Below, in pieces: positions 1 through 6,367 of a stretch of DNA of 10,387 nt (position 1 is the stretch's first letter; each line of letters begins with the position of its first letter). Source of the stretch: Kordia sp964351775 (GTDB lineage Bacteria; Bacteroidota; Bacteroidia; Flavobacteriales; Flavobacteriaceae). Below the pieces are notes generated by a model that saw only the letters and a list, made by a program, of their open reading frames with translations, was not told the DNA's origin and did no database searches. The stretch is taken from the NCBI GenBank assembly GCA_964351775.1, contig CAYGPQ010000127.1:1-10387 (forward strand), in the 5' to 3' direction. Both the position numbers and the translations under genes were made by a program.

Positions 1-69
1 CTTGGATTTTTATAATATAATCAACTCAAATAGAGTTATTTTCTGAATGCGCCTAAGAAAAGAGAAGCG

Positions 70-180
70 ATGATGACCATCTTAGCTATTTCAGAAGAAA
101 TGGGCAAAGAAGAAATGTTAAGTTCTATTAAAGATTTAGCAGGTTACTTGGAAAGCATTTCCAAGCAAGGAAAAAAATAA
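70..180 (+). CDS. Small ORF or 3' end of a disrupted plus-strand gene
   Basis: The reading frame ends at TAA 178-180 and is open back to a TAG at 31-33. The first ATG in it is at 70, giving 36 residues (begins MMTILAISEEMG, ends SISKQGKK). The peptide looks like a charged amphipathic helix. I do not recognise it. The case for a real coding end is the strong terminator only 10 bp downstream. Upstream, the same frame has stops at 13-15 and 31-33, while another frame is open from position 2 to a TGA at 44-46. Joining the two by a -1 shift near position 43 would give one continuous tail. So this may be an intact tiny gene, or the last part of a larger gene broken by a frameshift or sequencing error. 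The window edge prevents a decision. Confidence 0.4.
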   Translation: MMTILAISEEMGKEEMLSSIKDLAGYLESISKQGKK

Positions 181-190
181 ACTGCAACAA

Positions 191-233
191 AAAAAACCGA
201 ACAACAATTTCCATAACTGCTGTTCGGTTTTTT
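191..233 (+). terminator. Intrinsic hairpin terminator
   Basis: A 13-bp perfect inverted repeat (AAAAAACCGAACA at 191-203, TGTTCGGTTTTTT at 221-233) encloses a 17-nt loop and ends in a T run. It sits 10 bp after the plus-strand stop at 178-180 and would terminate that transcript. The A run on the left arm makes it symmetrical, so it could also stop minus-strand transcripts from the beta-barrel gene whose stop codon lies about 117 bp away. That second role is inferred. Confidence 0.85.
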
Positions 234-287
234 AATATATTTTTCCATTAATATGCGATAACCCTTTTTTTGGTCTATATTCTATGC

Positions 288-306
288 TCTAACAGCGCAG
301 CGGTCT
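288..306. repeat. Dispersed intergenic repeat, copy 1
   Basis: TCTAACAGCGCAGCGGTCT lies between the terminator and the end of the beta-barrel gene. A near-identical 20-mer with one extra T occurs at 6305-6324, also just downstream of a minus-strand gene. Both copies have the same orientation and contain the doubled CAGCG core. Its function is unknown. The rest of 234-349 shows only an imperfect hairpin around 313-336 and nothing else I can name. Confidence 0.6.
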
Positions 307-349
307 TGTATCTTTTGTAAGACAGACAGTCGCAAAATAGTTCTAAATG

Positions 350-3064
350 CTACAAACTATACACAAATCGAAACGTAACAAATCGCGGCTGAATAAACGT
401 CTCAGAAGTAAATACCGATAAATTATTCGCGCTGTTTCGTACTTGCGAATCAATATCTAAAATATTCGTTGCTTTCAATTCATATTCCCATTTGGCATCA
501 CGGTCTTTTCGGTACGAAAGTGTCGCATTCCACGTTTGGAACGATTGCGATTCGCCATTGCCTAAATCTTGATTCGTATAGGTATAATCGGTACGGAACG
601 TCAATCGTTTCCATAAATACGCATCAAAATCTATCGATGGAGCCGTTGTCACAAACTTGGTCTTACGACTTCCTTGCGTATTGTTAGTCACTTGATAGCG
701 GTAACTTACACTTACGTTGGGAGCTTCTCTATAATTGGTTCTCACGCTCGGCGTATAGGTTTGCGTATACCCTTCATTCAACGATTGCTGTCCTTGAATA
801 AACTGATTGATTTTACTGTAATTAAAACTTGCATTTAAGCTACCGCGAATCTTCCCAAACGTACGTTGCACACGTCCAAAAACATTGACATTTTCATCGG
901 CAAAATTAGAATTGAAAAACGTATTGGTACGGATGACACTTTCAAAGTTGGTCAAACCACGTACTTGGTCAATATTACTAGAATACGATGCTCTGGCAAA
1001 TACATTTGTATAATTGAACAGATTGAAACTCGTATACACTAAACTCACATTGTGCGACAAGGCATTCTGTAAATTAGGTTCCCCAAATTGATAACTATTA
1101 AAGTTGTTCATCACCAAACCTTCTGCCAATCGGGTGACGTCGGTAAACTGATTTCGCATGTCATAACGCAAGGTCAAGGCTTCACTCTTTTTAAACTGAA
1201 TGCGCGTTTCGAAATCGGGCAACACTCTAAAAAAGTTATCCTTAAAAGTCTCTCCAAACTGTGTATTGTTGTTTCCATACGCATGTACTGAAAAACCAGG
1301 TGTAAACGTGAACTTCCCGCTTTTCAATCGGTAATGCACACCTAAATATACATCACTGAAATTGTATTCGGTATCGTTGGTGGCGCGTCCATCATTAAAG
1401 ATTGGTGTTGGATTTAGTGTCAATCCAGGACCTAAAAACTGGAAAAGATTGGAATTGAATTCTTGACGACTCAAAATAGTTCCCAGTGTGATGTTGATAT
1501 TACTTTTTGCATTTAAAATATTGTAATAATCCAATTTCGCATCGAGTTGATTGGACTTGATACGTCGGTTTTGATTCAAATTATAATTGTTCAAAGAAGT
1601 ATCTAATCCTAAAGCAGCTGCAGTGGTATCAAAAGCATCTAAACTATTCGGATCATTTCCTAAAGTCGCATTGTAAAAAGGATCTTCATTTTTCAATAAA
1701 TGTTGCGCTTCAAAAGCGAAAATATTCGTTTCGTTGAGCGTATAATAATAGTTTATGTTTTGATTGATGCTATACGGAGTAACTTCATCCAATTGATTGG
1801 TATTGCCAATCACCGAAGAAAATACATTTTGTTTTTGTGAATCGTTTGAAATACGTCCTAAAATATCATAATCTAATTGATTGTTCGCATTCGGTTTGTA
1901 CGAGGCGCTTAATTTCATGAGTACTTGATCCGAACGTTCTCGGCTTCGTTGTTCCGTAGCTTCATCAGGAATTCCTAATTCTGGATCTGTATATTGTACA
2001 AAACTAGTTTCTCTGGAAAGTATTCTACTGCTGTTATAAATAAGGAATCCGCTGAAATCCAATGCCTTGTTTGGTGAATAGCTAAAGTTTCCGGTGGCTA
2101 GTTTGTTTTCAATTTCTAAGGCATTCGCTTGATTCGTTAAGAAGTTGAGTCCATTATCTCCCAAATTTATATTCGTTCCGCTACTTCTACTTGGCGCTCT
2201 AAAACCGCCGCCAAAACCTCTAATATCTCGCCGCGATAAAGCAACTTCGCCAATATTATTCAAATCGCCTATAAAATTGATCGTATATTTAGGACTGTAA
2301 TAAAAGAGTTTGGGTTGAAACAAATAGAGTTCATTATCAGGCGAAGTTCCTGATCCGGCAGTGATATTTCCAAACCAGAAATTTTCTTTTCCTTCTTTCA
2401 GTTTGATGTTGATAGCGACATTATCTTGATTGTTCGACACACTTCTTAGTTGACCAACTTCCGAATAATTACGCAATACTTGAATCTTATCAACCGCATT
2501 GGACGGAATGTTTTTGGTAGCCAATTTGGTATCTCCATCAAAAAAATCTTTTCCATTCACCATTAATTTATTGACCACTTTTCCTTCGACTTCTATCTGA
2601 CCGCTTTCATTAATTTCAACACCGGGCAATTTTTCAAGGACGTCTTCTAACTTTCGTTCGGTACCATTTTTAAAAGAATCCGCATTGTAGATGAGCGTGT
2701 CTCCTTTTACAGTTACTGGCATCTCGTATGTAAGTTCTACAGCATCTAAGCTATTTCCGTCTGTAAGTTTAAAGTCTTTTACAATATCGCTTTCTTTTGT
2801 TGAAAGTGTCTCTTCTAAATTTTTTAAGCCAATATAGCTTACCTGAATTTTATACGTAGCATTTTTGCCCAACGCTAATTTGTATTTCCCAAGCGCATCT
2901 GTAATACTATACGATTCCAACGCACTTGTTTCTTTGTTAATGGCAATTACATTTGCCAATTCTAGCGGCTTATTTAAACTGTCTTTTACGACACCTTCTA
3001 ATTTAATTTGAGCAAAAGTGCTGTGTGCTATAAGGAATAGGAGAATACAAAGTATTTTTTTCAT
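350..3064 (-). CDS. Outer-membrane beta-barrel protein with carboxypeptidase-D-like N-terminal domain (TonB-receptor-like)
   Basis: This 904-residue protein is predicted to sit in the outer membrane. Residues 1-19 are a signal peptide cleaved after AFAQ-like STFAQ. Residues 22-100 form a CarboxypepD_reg-like domain (LEGVVKDSLNKPLELANVIA, then YKIQVSYIGL). Residues 115-222 resemble a plug: GDTLIYNADSFK, LEDVLEKLPGVEI, and a VNKLMVNGKDFF segment. The rest, about 230-904, is a beta-rich barrel full of aromatic and Asn-rich strands, ending RFVTFRFVYSL. This is the architecture annotated as outer membrane beta-barrel family protein or TonB-dependent receptor. The substrate cannot be read from sequence. 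The GLPGLI gene lies 264 bp upstream on the same strand, the usual pairing for this subfamily. The start at 3064 is supported by the signal peptide directly after it. An unusual repeat region separates it from its neighbour. Confidence 0.9.
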   Translation of the reverse strand: MKKILCILLFLIAHSTFAQIKLEGVVKDSLNKPLELANVIAINKETSALESYSITDALGKYKLALGKNATYKIQVSYIGLKNLEETLSTKESDIVKDFKLTDGNSLDAVELTYEMPVTVKGDTLIYNADSFKNGTERKLEDVLEKLPGVEINESGQIEVEGKVVNKLMVNGKDFFDGDTKLATKNIPSNAVDKIQVLRNYSEVGQLRSVSNNQDNVAINIKLKEGKENFWFGNITAGSGTSPDNELYLFQPKLFYYSPKYTINFIGDLNNIGEVALSRRDIRGFGGGFRAPSRSSGTNINLGDNGLNFLTNQANALEIENKLATGNFSYSPNKALDFSGFLIYNSSRILSRETSFVQYTDPELGIPDEATEQRSRERSDQVLMKLSASYKPNANNQLDYDILGRISNDSQKQNVFSSVIGNTNQLDEVTPYSINQNINYYYTLNETNIFAFEAQHLLKNEDPFYNATLGNDPNSLDAFDTTAAALGLDTSLNNYNLNQNRRIKSNQLDAKLDYYNILNAKSNINITLGTILSRQEFNSNLFQFLGPGLTLNPTPIFNDGRATNDTEYNFSDVYLGVHYRLKSGKFTFTPGFSVHAYGNNNTQFGETFKDNFFRVLPDFETRIQFKKSEALTLRYDMRNQFTDVTRLAEGLVMNNFNSYQFGEPNLQNALSHNVSLVYTSFNLFNYTNVFARASYSSNIDQVRGLTNFESVIRTNTFFNSNFADENVNVFGRVQRTFGKIRGSLNASFNYSKINQFIQGQQSLNEGYTQTYTPSVRTNYREAPNVSVSYRYQVTNNTQGSRKTKFVTTAPSIDFDAYLWKRLTFRTDYTYTNQDLGNGESQSFQTWNATLSYRKDRDAKWEYELKATNILDIDSQVRNSANNLSVFTSETFIQPRFVTFRFVYSL

Positions 3065-3097
3065 TAGTATTAGTTGCTGGTTAGTTTACAGATGATT

Positions 3098-3105
3098 TAA
3101 AGTTA
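3098..3105 (-). promoter_or_regulatory. Possible -7 box of the beta-barrel gene
   Basis: The minus strand reads TAACTTTA, one mismatch from the Bacteroidota -7 consensus TAnnTTTG, 33 nt before the start codon at 3064. A TTTG lies upstream with a spacing of about 15 nt, which is shorter than usual. In AT-rich DNA such a match can arise by chance. Confidence 0.25.
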
Positions 3106-3140
3106 GACTATCTATTGAAGCAAAGGTTTAATCTTAAATT

Positions 3141-3315
3141 AATGTGAGTTCGGGATAAGCTTTGAATTTATTCAAAAAACTATTCTCGATACATTTTTTT
3201 TCTCAAAAAAATACTCGAATTGACGTTTTTTGAGTTAGAATTACGTCAAATCTAGTGAAATTCTGGAAGAGTTTTGTATCGAGATTAAGTGATTCTCTTG
3301 TATAGAACTCACGTT
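3141..3315. repeat. Nested inverted-repeat element A
   Basis: Three pairs of arms nest around one centre. The outer pair is AATGTGAGTTC (3141-3151) against GAACTCACGTT (3305-3315), matching at 10 of 11. The middle pair is TTCTCGATACA (3183-3193) against TGTATCGAGAT (3275-3285). The inner pair is ACTCGAATTGACG (3213-3225) against the degenerate CGTCAAATCTAGTG (3244-3257). The element fills most of the gap between the GLPGLI and beta-barrel genes. The same middle and inner modules recur at 5082-5190 and as halves elsewhere. It codes for nothing visible. It could fold as a long RNA hairpin or be a REP/REPIN-like dispersed element; neither is proven. Confidence 0.75.
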
Positions 3316-3328
3316 GAATTAGAAGTTT

Positions 3329-4168
3329 TTAACCTCTTCTTCTTCCTCTGTTGTTTCTCATTTCAAGCATTTTTTTCTGAACAGTTGCTTGGTATTCACT
3401 TTTAGTGGTTTCTTTTCCTTTATCGGGAGCTTCAATTTTAATTTCCTCGCCCGGATTCAATACTATTTTAGAACATAGCATCGTTGTATTGTCTGCACTT
3501 ACTTCTAAAATTAAACCTGGCAATCCCCAATATTCAGCAGGTCCATGACTTACAGGGATTTGCGGTGTATACCAAGCTTCTACTTCTGTCATTTTTACTT
3601 CAGGTTCTGTAGTTTCATCAGTAGTTCCATCTGCTTTTTTGGCAGGAGTTGAGGATCTTAAATCGCCCCATGAAAAGTTAAACCAAGTCAGCTCACTTGT
3701 AGGTATAGAAGCCGTAGCTTTAAAACAGGTATACTGTCCAATTTGCTTCGTTTCTTTCCCCATTTTCCATGATATTTCTTGTAATTTATCTTTCACTAAA
3801 AACTTTTTTCCATAAAATTCTTGCGTTTGAACCAACGCATTTTCTTTTACATTTTTATATTGTTCGCCTCTGGAGAAATTACTTCCCCAAGAATCTGTGG
3901 CACCAGAAATTGCATCAAGTTTATCTTCTTCTTTAAAAACAGAGGCTTCTTTATCAAAACTTAGGATGTATGTTTTTTCCAATCGATTCTTTAAACGTGC
4001 GGCAACATCTTTTTTCTGTGCTTCGCTTAATCGTGCGCCCCAATTTCCTAGTTCCATTTTTGATTTTGAAAAATAGTAGGCTTGCCCTTGAAATTCTTGG
4101 ACATTTGGCTTGAATGATAGTAAAATTAAAAAAACTAAAGAAAGCGCTGCAAAAAGGAATGACTTCAT
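3329..4168 (-). CDS. GLPGLI family secreted protein
   Basis: This 279-residue exported protein has a hydrophobic N-terminus (residues 1-20, rich in F and L) consistent with a signal peptide. The family signature is plain: HGPAEYWGLPGLILEV, with GLPGLI at residues 215-220, followed by a segment with LCSKIVLNP. This defines the GLPGLI family (Porph_ging), which is restricted to Bacteroidota and whose biochemical role is not established. Members usually lie next to an outer-membrane beta-barrel gene, as here. Compared with shorter members, it carries a Thr/Glu-rich insertion (about 172-192) just before the signature region and a basic tail (NNRGRRRG). The start at 4168 directly precedes the signal peptide, and a promoter-like TATGTTTG box lies 30 nt upstream. 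A 7-bp tandem array lies about 120-180 nt upstream. Confidence 0.92.
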   Translation of the reverse strand: MKSFLFAALSLVFLILLSFKPNVQEFQGQAYYFSKSKMELGNWGARLSEAQKKDVAARLKNRLEKTYILSFDKEASVFKEEDKLDAISGATDSWGSNFSRGEQYKNVKENALVQTQEFYGKKFLVKDKLQEISWKMGKETKQIGQYTCFKATASIPTSELTWFNFSWGDLRSSTPAKKADGTTDETTEPEVKMTEVEAWYTPQIPVSHGPAEYWGLPGLILEVSADNTTMLCSKIVLNPGEEIKIEAPDKGKETTKSEYQATVQKKMLEMRNNRGRRRG

Positions 4169-4197
4169 AACGTGTATTTAAAGTTATAATTGTTTAA

Positions 4198-4205
4198 CAA
4201 ACATA
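4198..4205 (-). promoter_or_regulatory. Possible -7 box of the GLPGLI gene
   Basis: The minus strand reads TATGTTTG, a full match to the Bacteroidota -7 consensus TAnnTTTG, ending 30 nt before the start codon at 4168. That leaves room for a normal short leader. No convincing -33 TTG is seen at the expected distance, so the call rests on the -7 box alone. If real, the GLPGLI gene has its own promoter downstream of the DUF1579-like gene. Confidence 0.45.
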
Positions 4206-4285
4206 GTCAAAGATTAAACACTTTAGTGATATTTCTTAAAAAATTAACATTAATTTATGTTGATGATGGTAAAAAGGAAGTTTCT

Positions 4286-4354
4286 TTCATAATTCATAAT
4301 TCATAATTCATAATTCATAATTCATAATTCATAATTCATAATTCAAAAAGATTA
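4286..4354 (-). repeat. 7-bp tandem array (TATGAAT) starting at a stop codon
   Basis: Positions 4286-4345 hold 8.6 perfect copies of a 7-bp unit, read as TATGAAT on the minus strand. Two degenerate units, TTTGAAT (4341-4347) and TAATCTT (4348-4354), continue the same register up to and including the stop codon TAA of the DUF1579-like gene (4352-4354). Perfect short tandem copies are prone to slippage, so copy number may differ between strains. The array lies upstream of the GLPGLI gene. The rest of 4169-4351 holds only the putative promoter and AT-rich sequence. Confidence 0.95.
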
Positions 4355-4930
4355 TTCTTCTTGCTTCACACACGCAATCTTCCAAAATGGAAAAACAACG
4401 GTTTCGGTTTTGTCAACCCATTCGCCAATCCATTTGTAACCTTTGTCGGTAATATCGTAAAATGTTAAACGCGAAAAGCCGTCCGTGCCATTTGGTGCTT
4501 TTTGTGGTTTGTATAATACAATGTTTCCATCCGCTGTTTTGTTGCCTTCCCACGACGATAACGTTGCTGTTGGCGTAGCGGAAGCATAGTAATGTACATA
4601 CCATTTTAAGCTGTCTTTACTGAATTGTCGAATACTTCCCGAATGCTTTCCATCGGCTTTCAAAGTTTCATCTTGGATCGCCATGCCATTCATAATATAG
4701 GAATACTTCCAAGTCATTTTTATGGCTTTTGCCCAAGTTCCATCTGGATTTCTACGTTCGGAATCACAATCACACATTCCAATCATGGGTTTAAAATCGT
4801 CTAATTGTTCGGGTGCTTTTGGATTTTTAGTTCCATACGGATCAATTTCAGTAGGTTCGTACTCGCTTTGCGCAGTCGCGATAGCAGTTGCTAGTAAACA
4901 TACTAGGAGGAAAGAAGCTGGTGTTTTCAT
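4352..4930 (-). CDS. Secreted calycin/DUF1579-like protein
   Basis: This 192-residue protein begins with a signal peptide (residues 1-20, cleavage near ATAQ), so it is exported. The mature part resembles small beta-barrel proteins of the DUF1579/calycin type: FKPMIGMCDCDSE (46-58), an NPDGTW turn (61-66), YIMNGMAIQDE (78-88), a Ser/Trp strand near SSWEGN (125-130), and an ending WIGEWVDKTE followed by FPFWKIACV. The mature region has three cysteines, two of them close together at 53 and 55, and one at 187. The family assignment rests on pattern only and the ligand or activity is unknown. It lies between the response regulator and the GLPGLI gene on the same strand, but long repeat-filled gaps on both sides make a tight operon uncertain. 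No clear promoter box precedes it. Confidence 0.75.
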   Translation of the reverse strand: MKTPASFLLVCLLATAIATAQSEYEPTEIDPYGTKNPKAPEQLDDFKPMIGMCDCDSERRNPDGTWAKAIKMTWKYSYIMNGMAIQDETLKADGKHSGSIRQFSKDSLKWYVHYYASATPTATLSSWEGNKTADGNIVLYKPQKAPNGTDGFSRLTFYDITDKGYKWIGEWVDKTETVVFPFWKIACVKQEE

Positions 4931-5081
4931 AATTCAGTTTATTAATGATTAGGAAGATAAGAAAATAAACGTTGTGAGCGAATGTTCTTTTTTATTTAAC
5001 AGGAGTTTATCTTTTTAGAGCAAATATTTTGACTCAGCTCAATGCGAAGGAGCAAAGAATATAGATTCAAGATCCGTAGAC

Positions 5082-5190
5082 TTCTCGATACAAATTTGTT
5101 TCACAAATTCACTCGAAGTGACGGTTTGGCGTTTTCAGTTGTCGGTTTCGTCAGTTCGAGTGGCGAATCGGAGATTCGTTGTATCGAGAA
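5082..5190. repeat. Nested inverted-repeat element B with heptad repeats in its loop
   Basis: The outer arms are a perfect 11-bp pair, TTCTCGATACA (5082-5092) and TGTATCGAGAA (5180-5190). The inner arms are CACTCGAAGTGACG (5110-5123) and CGTCAGTTCGAGTG (5149-5162), matching at 13 of 14. The architecture and spacing match element A at 3183-3285. The loop between the inner arms holds four 7-bp units on the minus strand (5120-5147), each beginning AAC, such as AACCGAC and AACTGAA. The element sits in the 421-bp gap between the response regulator and the DUF1579-like gene. The rest of that gap, 4931-5081, shows nothing I can name. Confidence 0.75.
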
Positions 5191-5230
5191 CAGCTTTGTA
5201 GTAGAATATTTCAATGAAGTTTCAAAATAC

Positions 5231-5291
5231 TTCTCGATACTTCGTCTTCGACTCAACTCGAAGTGACGGTTGTTTTTAGTTTTCGGTTCTG
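5231..5291. repeat. Half copy of the inverted-repeat element plus heptad units
   Basis: A left half only: TTCTCGATAC (5231-5240) and ACTCGAAGTGACG (5256-5268), following element B at 5190 after about 40 bp. It has no matching right half. It is followed by degenerate 7-bp units on the minus strand (about 5267-5287, for example AACCGAA and AACTAAA). The same right-half then left-half order, joined by a spacer that begins near AGCTTT, is seen at 9582-9721. Confidence 0.65.
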
Positions 5292-5305
5292 TTTCGATAA
5301 AATTT

Positions 5306-5354
5306 CAAATCAACAATCAACAATCAACAATCAAAAATCATATATCGTATATCA
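5306..5354 (-). repeat. 7-bp tandem array (TGATTGT) in register with the regulator's stop codon
   Basis: Seven consecutive 7-bp units on the minus strand start at the stop codon TGA (5352-5354). They read TGATATA, CGATATA and TGATTTT, then TGATTGT three times, then TGATTTG. Every unit but the second starts with TGA, so stop triplets recur in rotating reading frames. The array borders the response-regulator gene directly. Confidence 0.9.
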
Positions 5355-6104
5355 TTTTCTATGAATACTACTCAAAATCTCCATAACTTCTACTTTTTTA
5401 CGCACCGAAACAGGCACGGTACTTTTATCTTTCAACAAAATATAACCACCATCTGTTTTGATGAATGCTTTAATGAATTGCAAATTGACCAAATGACTTT
5501 GATGTACGCGTAAAAACTGGTAATTGCGCAACATGTCTGAGAAATATTTGAGCGTTTTGGTCACGAAAATCTTCTGTCCATCTAGCAAATAGAAAATGGT
5601 ATTGTTACTATCCGATTCACAACGAATGATTTCATCCAAACTGACAATAATGATTTTATCCAACGTGTGAAGCGAAATTTTATTTGGCTTTTCGTTGGGT
5701 GCTGCCAAGGTATCTTTTAAAATATCTAACCGTTCTCTGTTTGGCTGAATTTGATTTTTCGCTTTGTTAATGGCTAACGAAAGTTCTTCTTCTGCATAAG
5801 GTTTCAATACATAATCTATCGCAGCAAATTTAAACGCACGAATCGCGAATTCGTCACTTGCCGTTACAAAGATAATTTTGGAAGTTAAGTTTGGAAAAAT
5901 CTCTAATACATCAAACCCAGAACCATCGCCCAACATAATATCTAAAAATAAAATATCGGGTTGTTGCTTGCGCAAGAGTTTTGCCGTTTCTACAACACTG
6001 GAAGCGGTTCCAATAATATTCAATTCAGGATGTAAACGTTCAATATCGCCTTTGAGCATTTGTAAAGCAGCGGGAATATCGTCAACAATAACAGTGGTAA
6101 GCAT
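5352..6104 (-). CDS. LytTR family two-component response regulator
   Basis: This is a 250-residue cytoplasmic transcription factor. Residues 1-118 are a receiver domain with the acidic pair D8/D9, phosphoacceptor D55 (in LFLDIMLGDGSG), T81, the aromatic Y98 and conserved K101 in YVLKPY. A linker (about 119-141) leads to a LytTR DNA-binding domain at about 142-245, recognised from IIRCESDSNNTIFYL, FLRVHQSHLVNL (197-208) and the VPVSVRKK end. All key phosphorelay residues are present. Family members bind direct repeats as dimers. The partner kinase is encoded immediately upstream on the same strand, 260 bp away. No promoter-like box is seen just before the start, which fits cotranscription with the kinase. 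The likely targets are not shown; nearby envelope genes are candidates by position only. Confidence 0.95.
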   Translation of the reverse strand: MLTTVIVDDIPAALQMLKGDIERLHPELNIIGTASSVVETAKLLRKQQPDILFLDIMLGDGSGFDVLEIFPNLTSKIIFVTASDEFAIRAFKFAAIDYVLKPYAEEELSLAINKAKNQIQPNRERLDILKDTLAAPNEKPNKISLHTLDKIIIVSLDEIIRCESDSNNTIFYLLDGQKIFVTKTLKYFSDMLRNYQFLRVHQSHLVNLQFIKAFIKTDGGYILLKDKSTVPVSVRKKVEVMEILSSIHRK

Positions 6105-6113
6105 AGTTTTTTA

Positions 6114-6204
6114 GTTGTGAGTTATGAGTTATGCACTTCGACTTCGCTCAGTGTGAAAGTTTTCAGTTGTTGGTTTATGAGTTTACTAGTTTATCAGTTT
6201 AACT
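6114..6204 (-). repeat. Short-period arrays (7 and 8 bp) in the kinase-regulator gap
   Basis: Three stretches adjoin. Positions 6114-6134 hold three 7-bp units, read on the plus strand as GTTGTGA, GTTATGA and GTTATGC. Positions 6155-6175 hold three 7-bp units on the minus strand (AACCAAC, AACTGAA, AACTTTC), related to those in the loop of element B. Positions 6173-6204 hold four 8-bp units on the plus strand (GTTTATGA, GTTTACTA, GTTTATCA, GTTTAACT). Between the first two lies a segment at 6134-6154 (CACTTCGACTTCGCTCAGTG) resembling the CACTCGAAGTGACG family. Confidence 0.75.
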
Positions 6205-6227
6205 ACTTTTATATTTAAACTTATTAC

Positions 6228-6279
6228 TTCTCGATACAATTTTTCTTCATTTTATTCCGAAAAATCATTCGAAGCGACG
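6228..6279. repeat. Half copy of the inverted-repeat element
   Basis: TTCTCGATACA at 6228-6238 is followed by CATTCGAAGCGACG at 6266-6279, two mismatches from the module CACTCGAAGTGACG. The order and spacing match the left half of element B. No right half follows. It lies between the kinase and regulator genes and codes for nothing visible. Confidence 0.65.
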
Positions 6280-6304
6280 TTTCTATAATTCAAAGCATCC
6301 AAAA

Positions 6305-6324
6305 TCTAACAGCGTCAGCGGTCT
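6305..6324. repeat. Dispersed intergenic repeat, copy 2
   Basis: TCTAACAGCGTCAGCGGTCT matches 288-306 except for one extra T in the centre. Both copies are on the same strand and lie 3' to a minus-strand gene, here 41 bp beyond the kinase stop codon. The function is unknown. Confidence 0.6.
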
Positions 6325-6332
6325 AAACTTTT

Positions 6333-6367
6333 ACATTTAAAATTTTACATTTAGCATTTAACATTTA
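6333..6367 (-). repeat. 7-bp array (TAAATGT) in register with the kinase stop codon
   Basis: Five 7-bp units on the minus strand start at the stop codon TAA (6365-6367): TAAATGT, TAAATGC, TAAATGT, AAAATTT, TAAATGT. The stop codon is the first three bases of the first unit. This repeats, with a different unit, the arrangement seen after the regulator and DUF1579-like genes. Confidence 0.85.

Noticed and set aside
3141..3315. Insertion sequence or integron attachment site suggested by inverted arms
   Set aside because: No transposase or integrase frame, no target-site duplication seen, and the arms do not match the attC core motifs.
4931..5040. Promoter for the DUF1579-like gene (TATTTTCT on the minus strand)
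   Set aside because: Too many mismatches to TAnnTTTG and no -33 element; not better than chance in this AT-rich stretch.
5042..5266. Plus-strand reading frame of 74 codons
   Set aside because: It runs through the inverted-repeat element and heptad units, and its peptide only reflects those repeats.
4286..5354. CRISPR array suggested by the short repeats
   Set aside because: Units are 7 bp and directly abutting, with no unique spacers of constant length and no cas genes nearby.
5878..6114. Plus-strand frame of 78 codons opposite the receiver domain
   Set aside because: Antisense to the conserved receiver coding region; no independent support.
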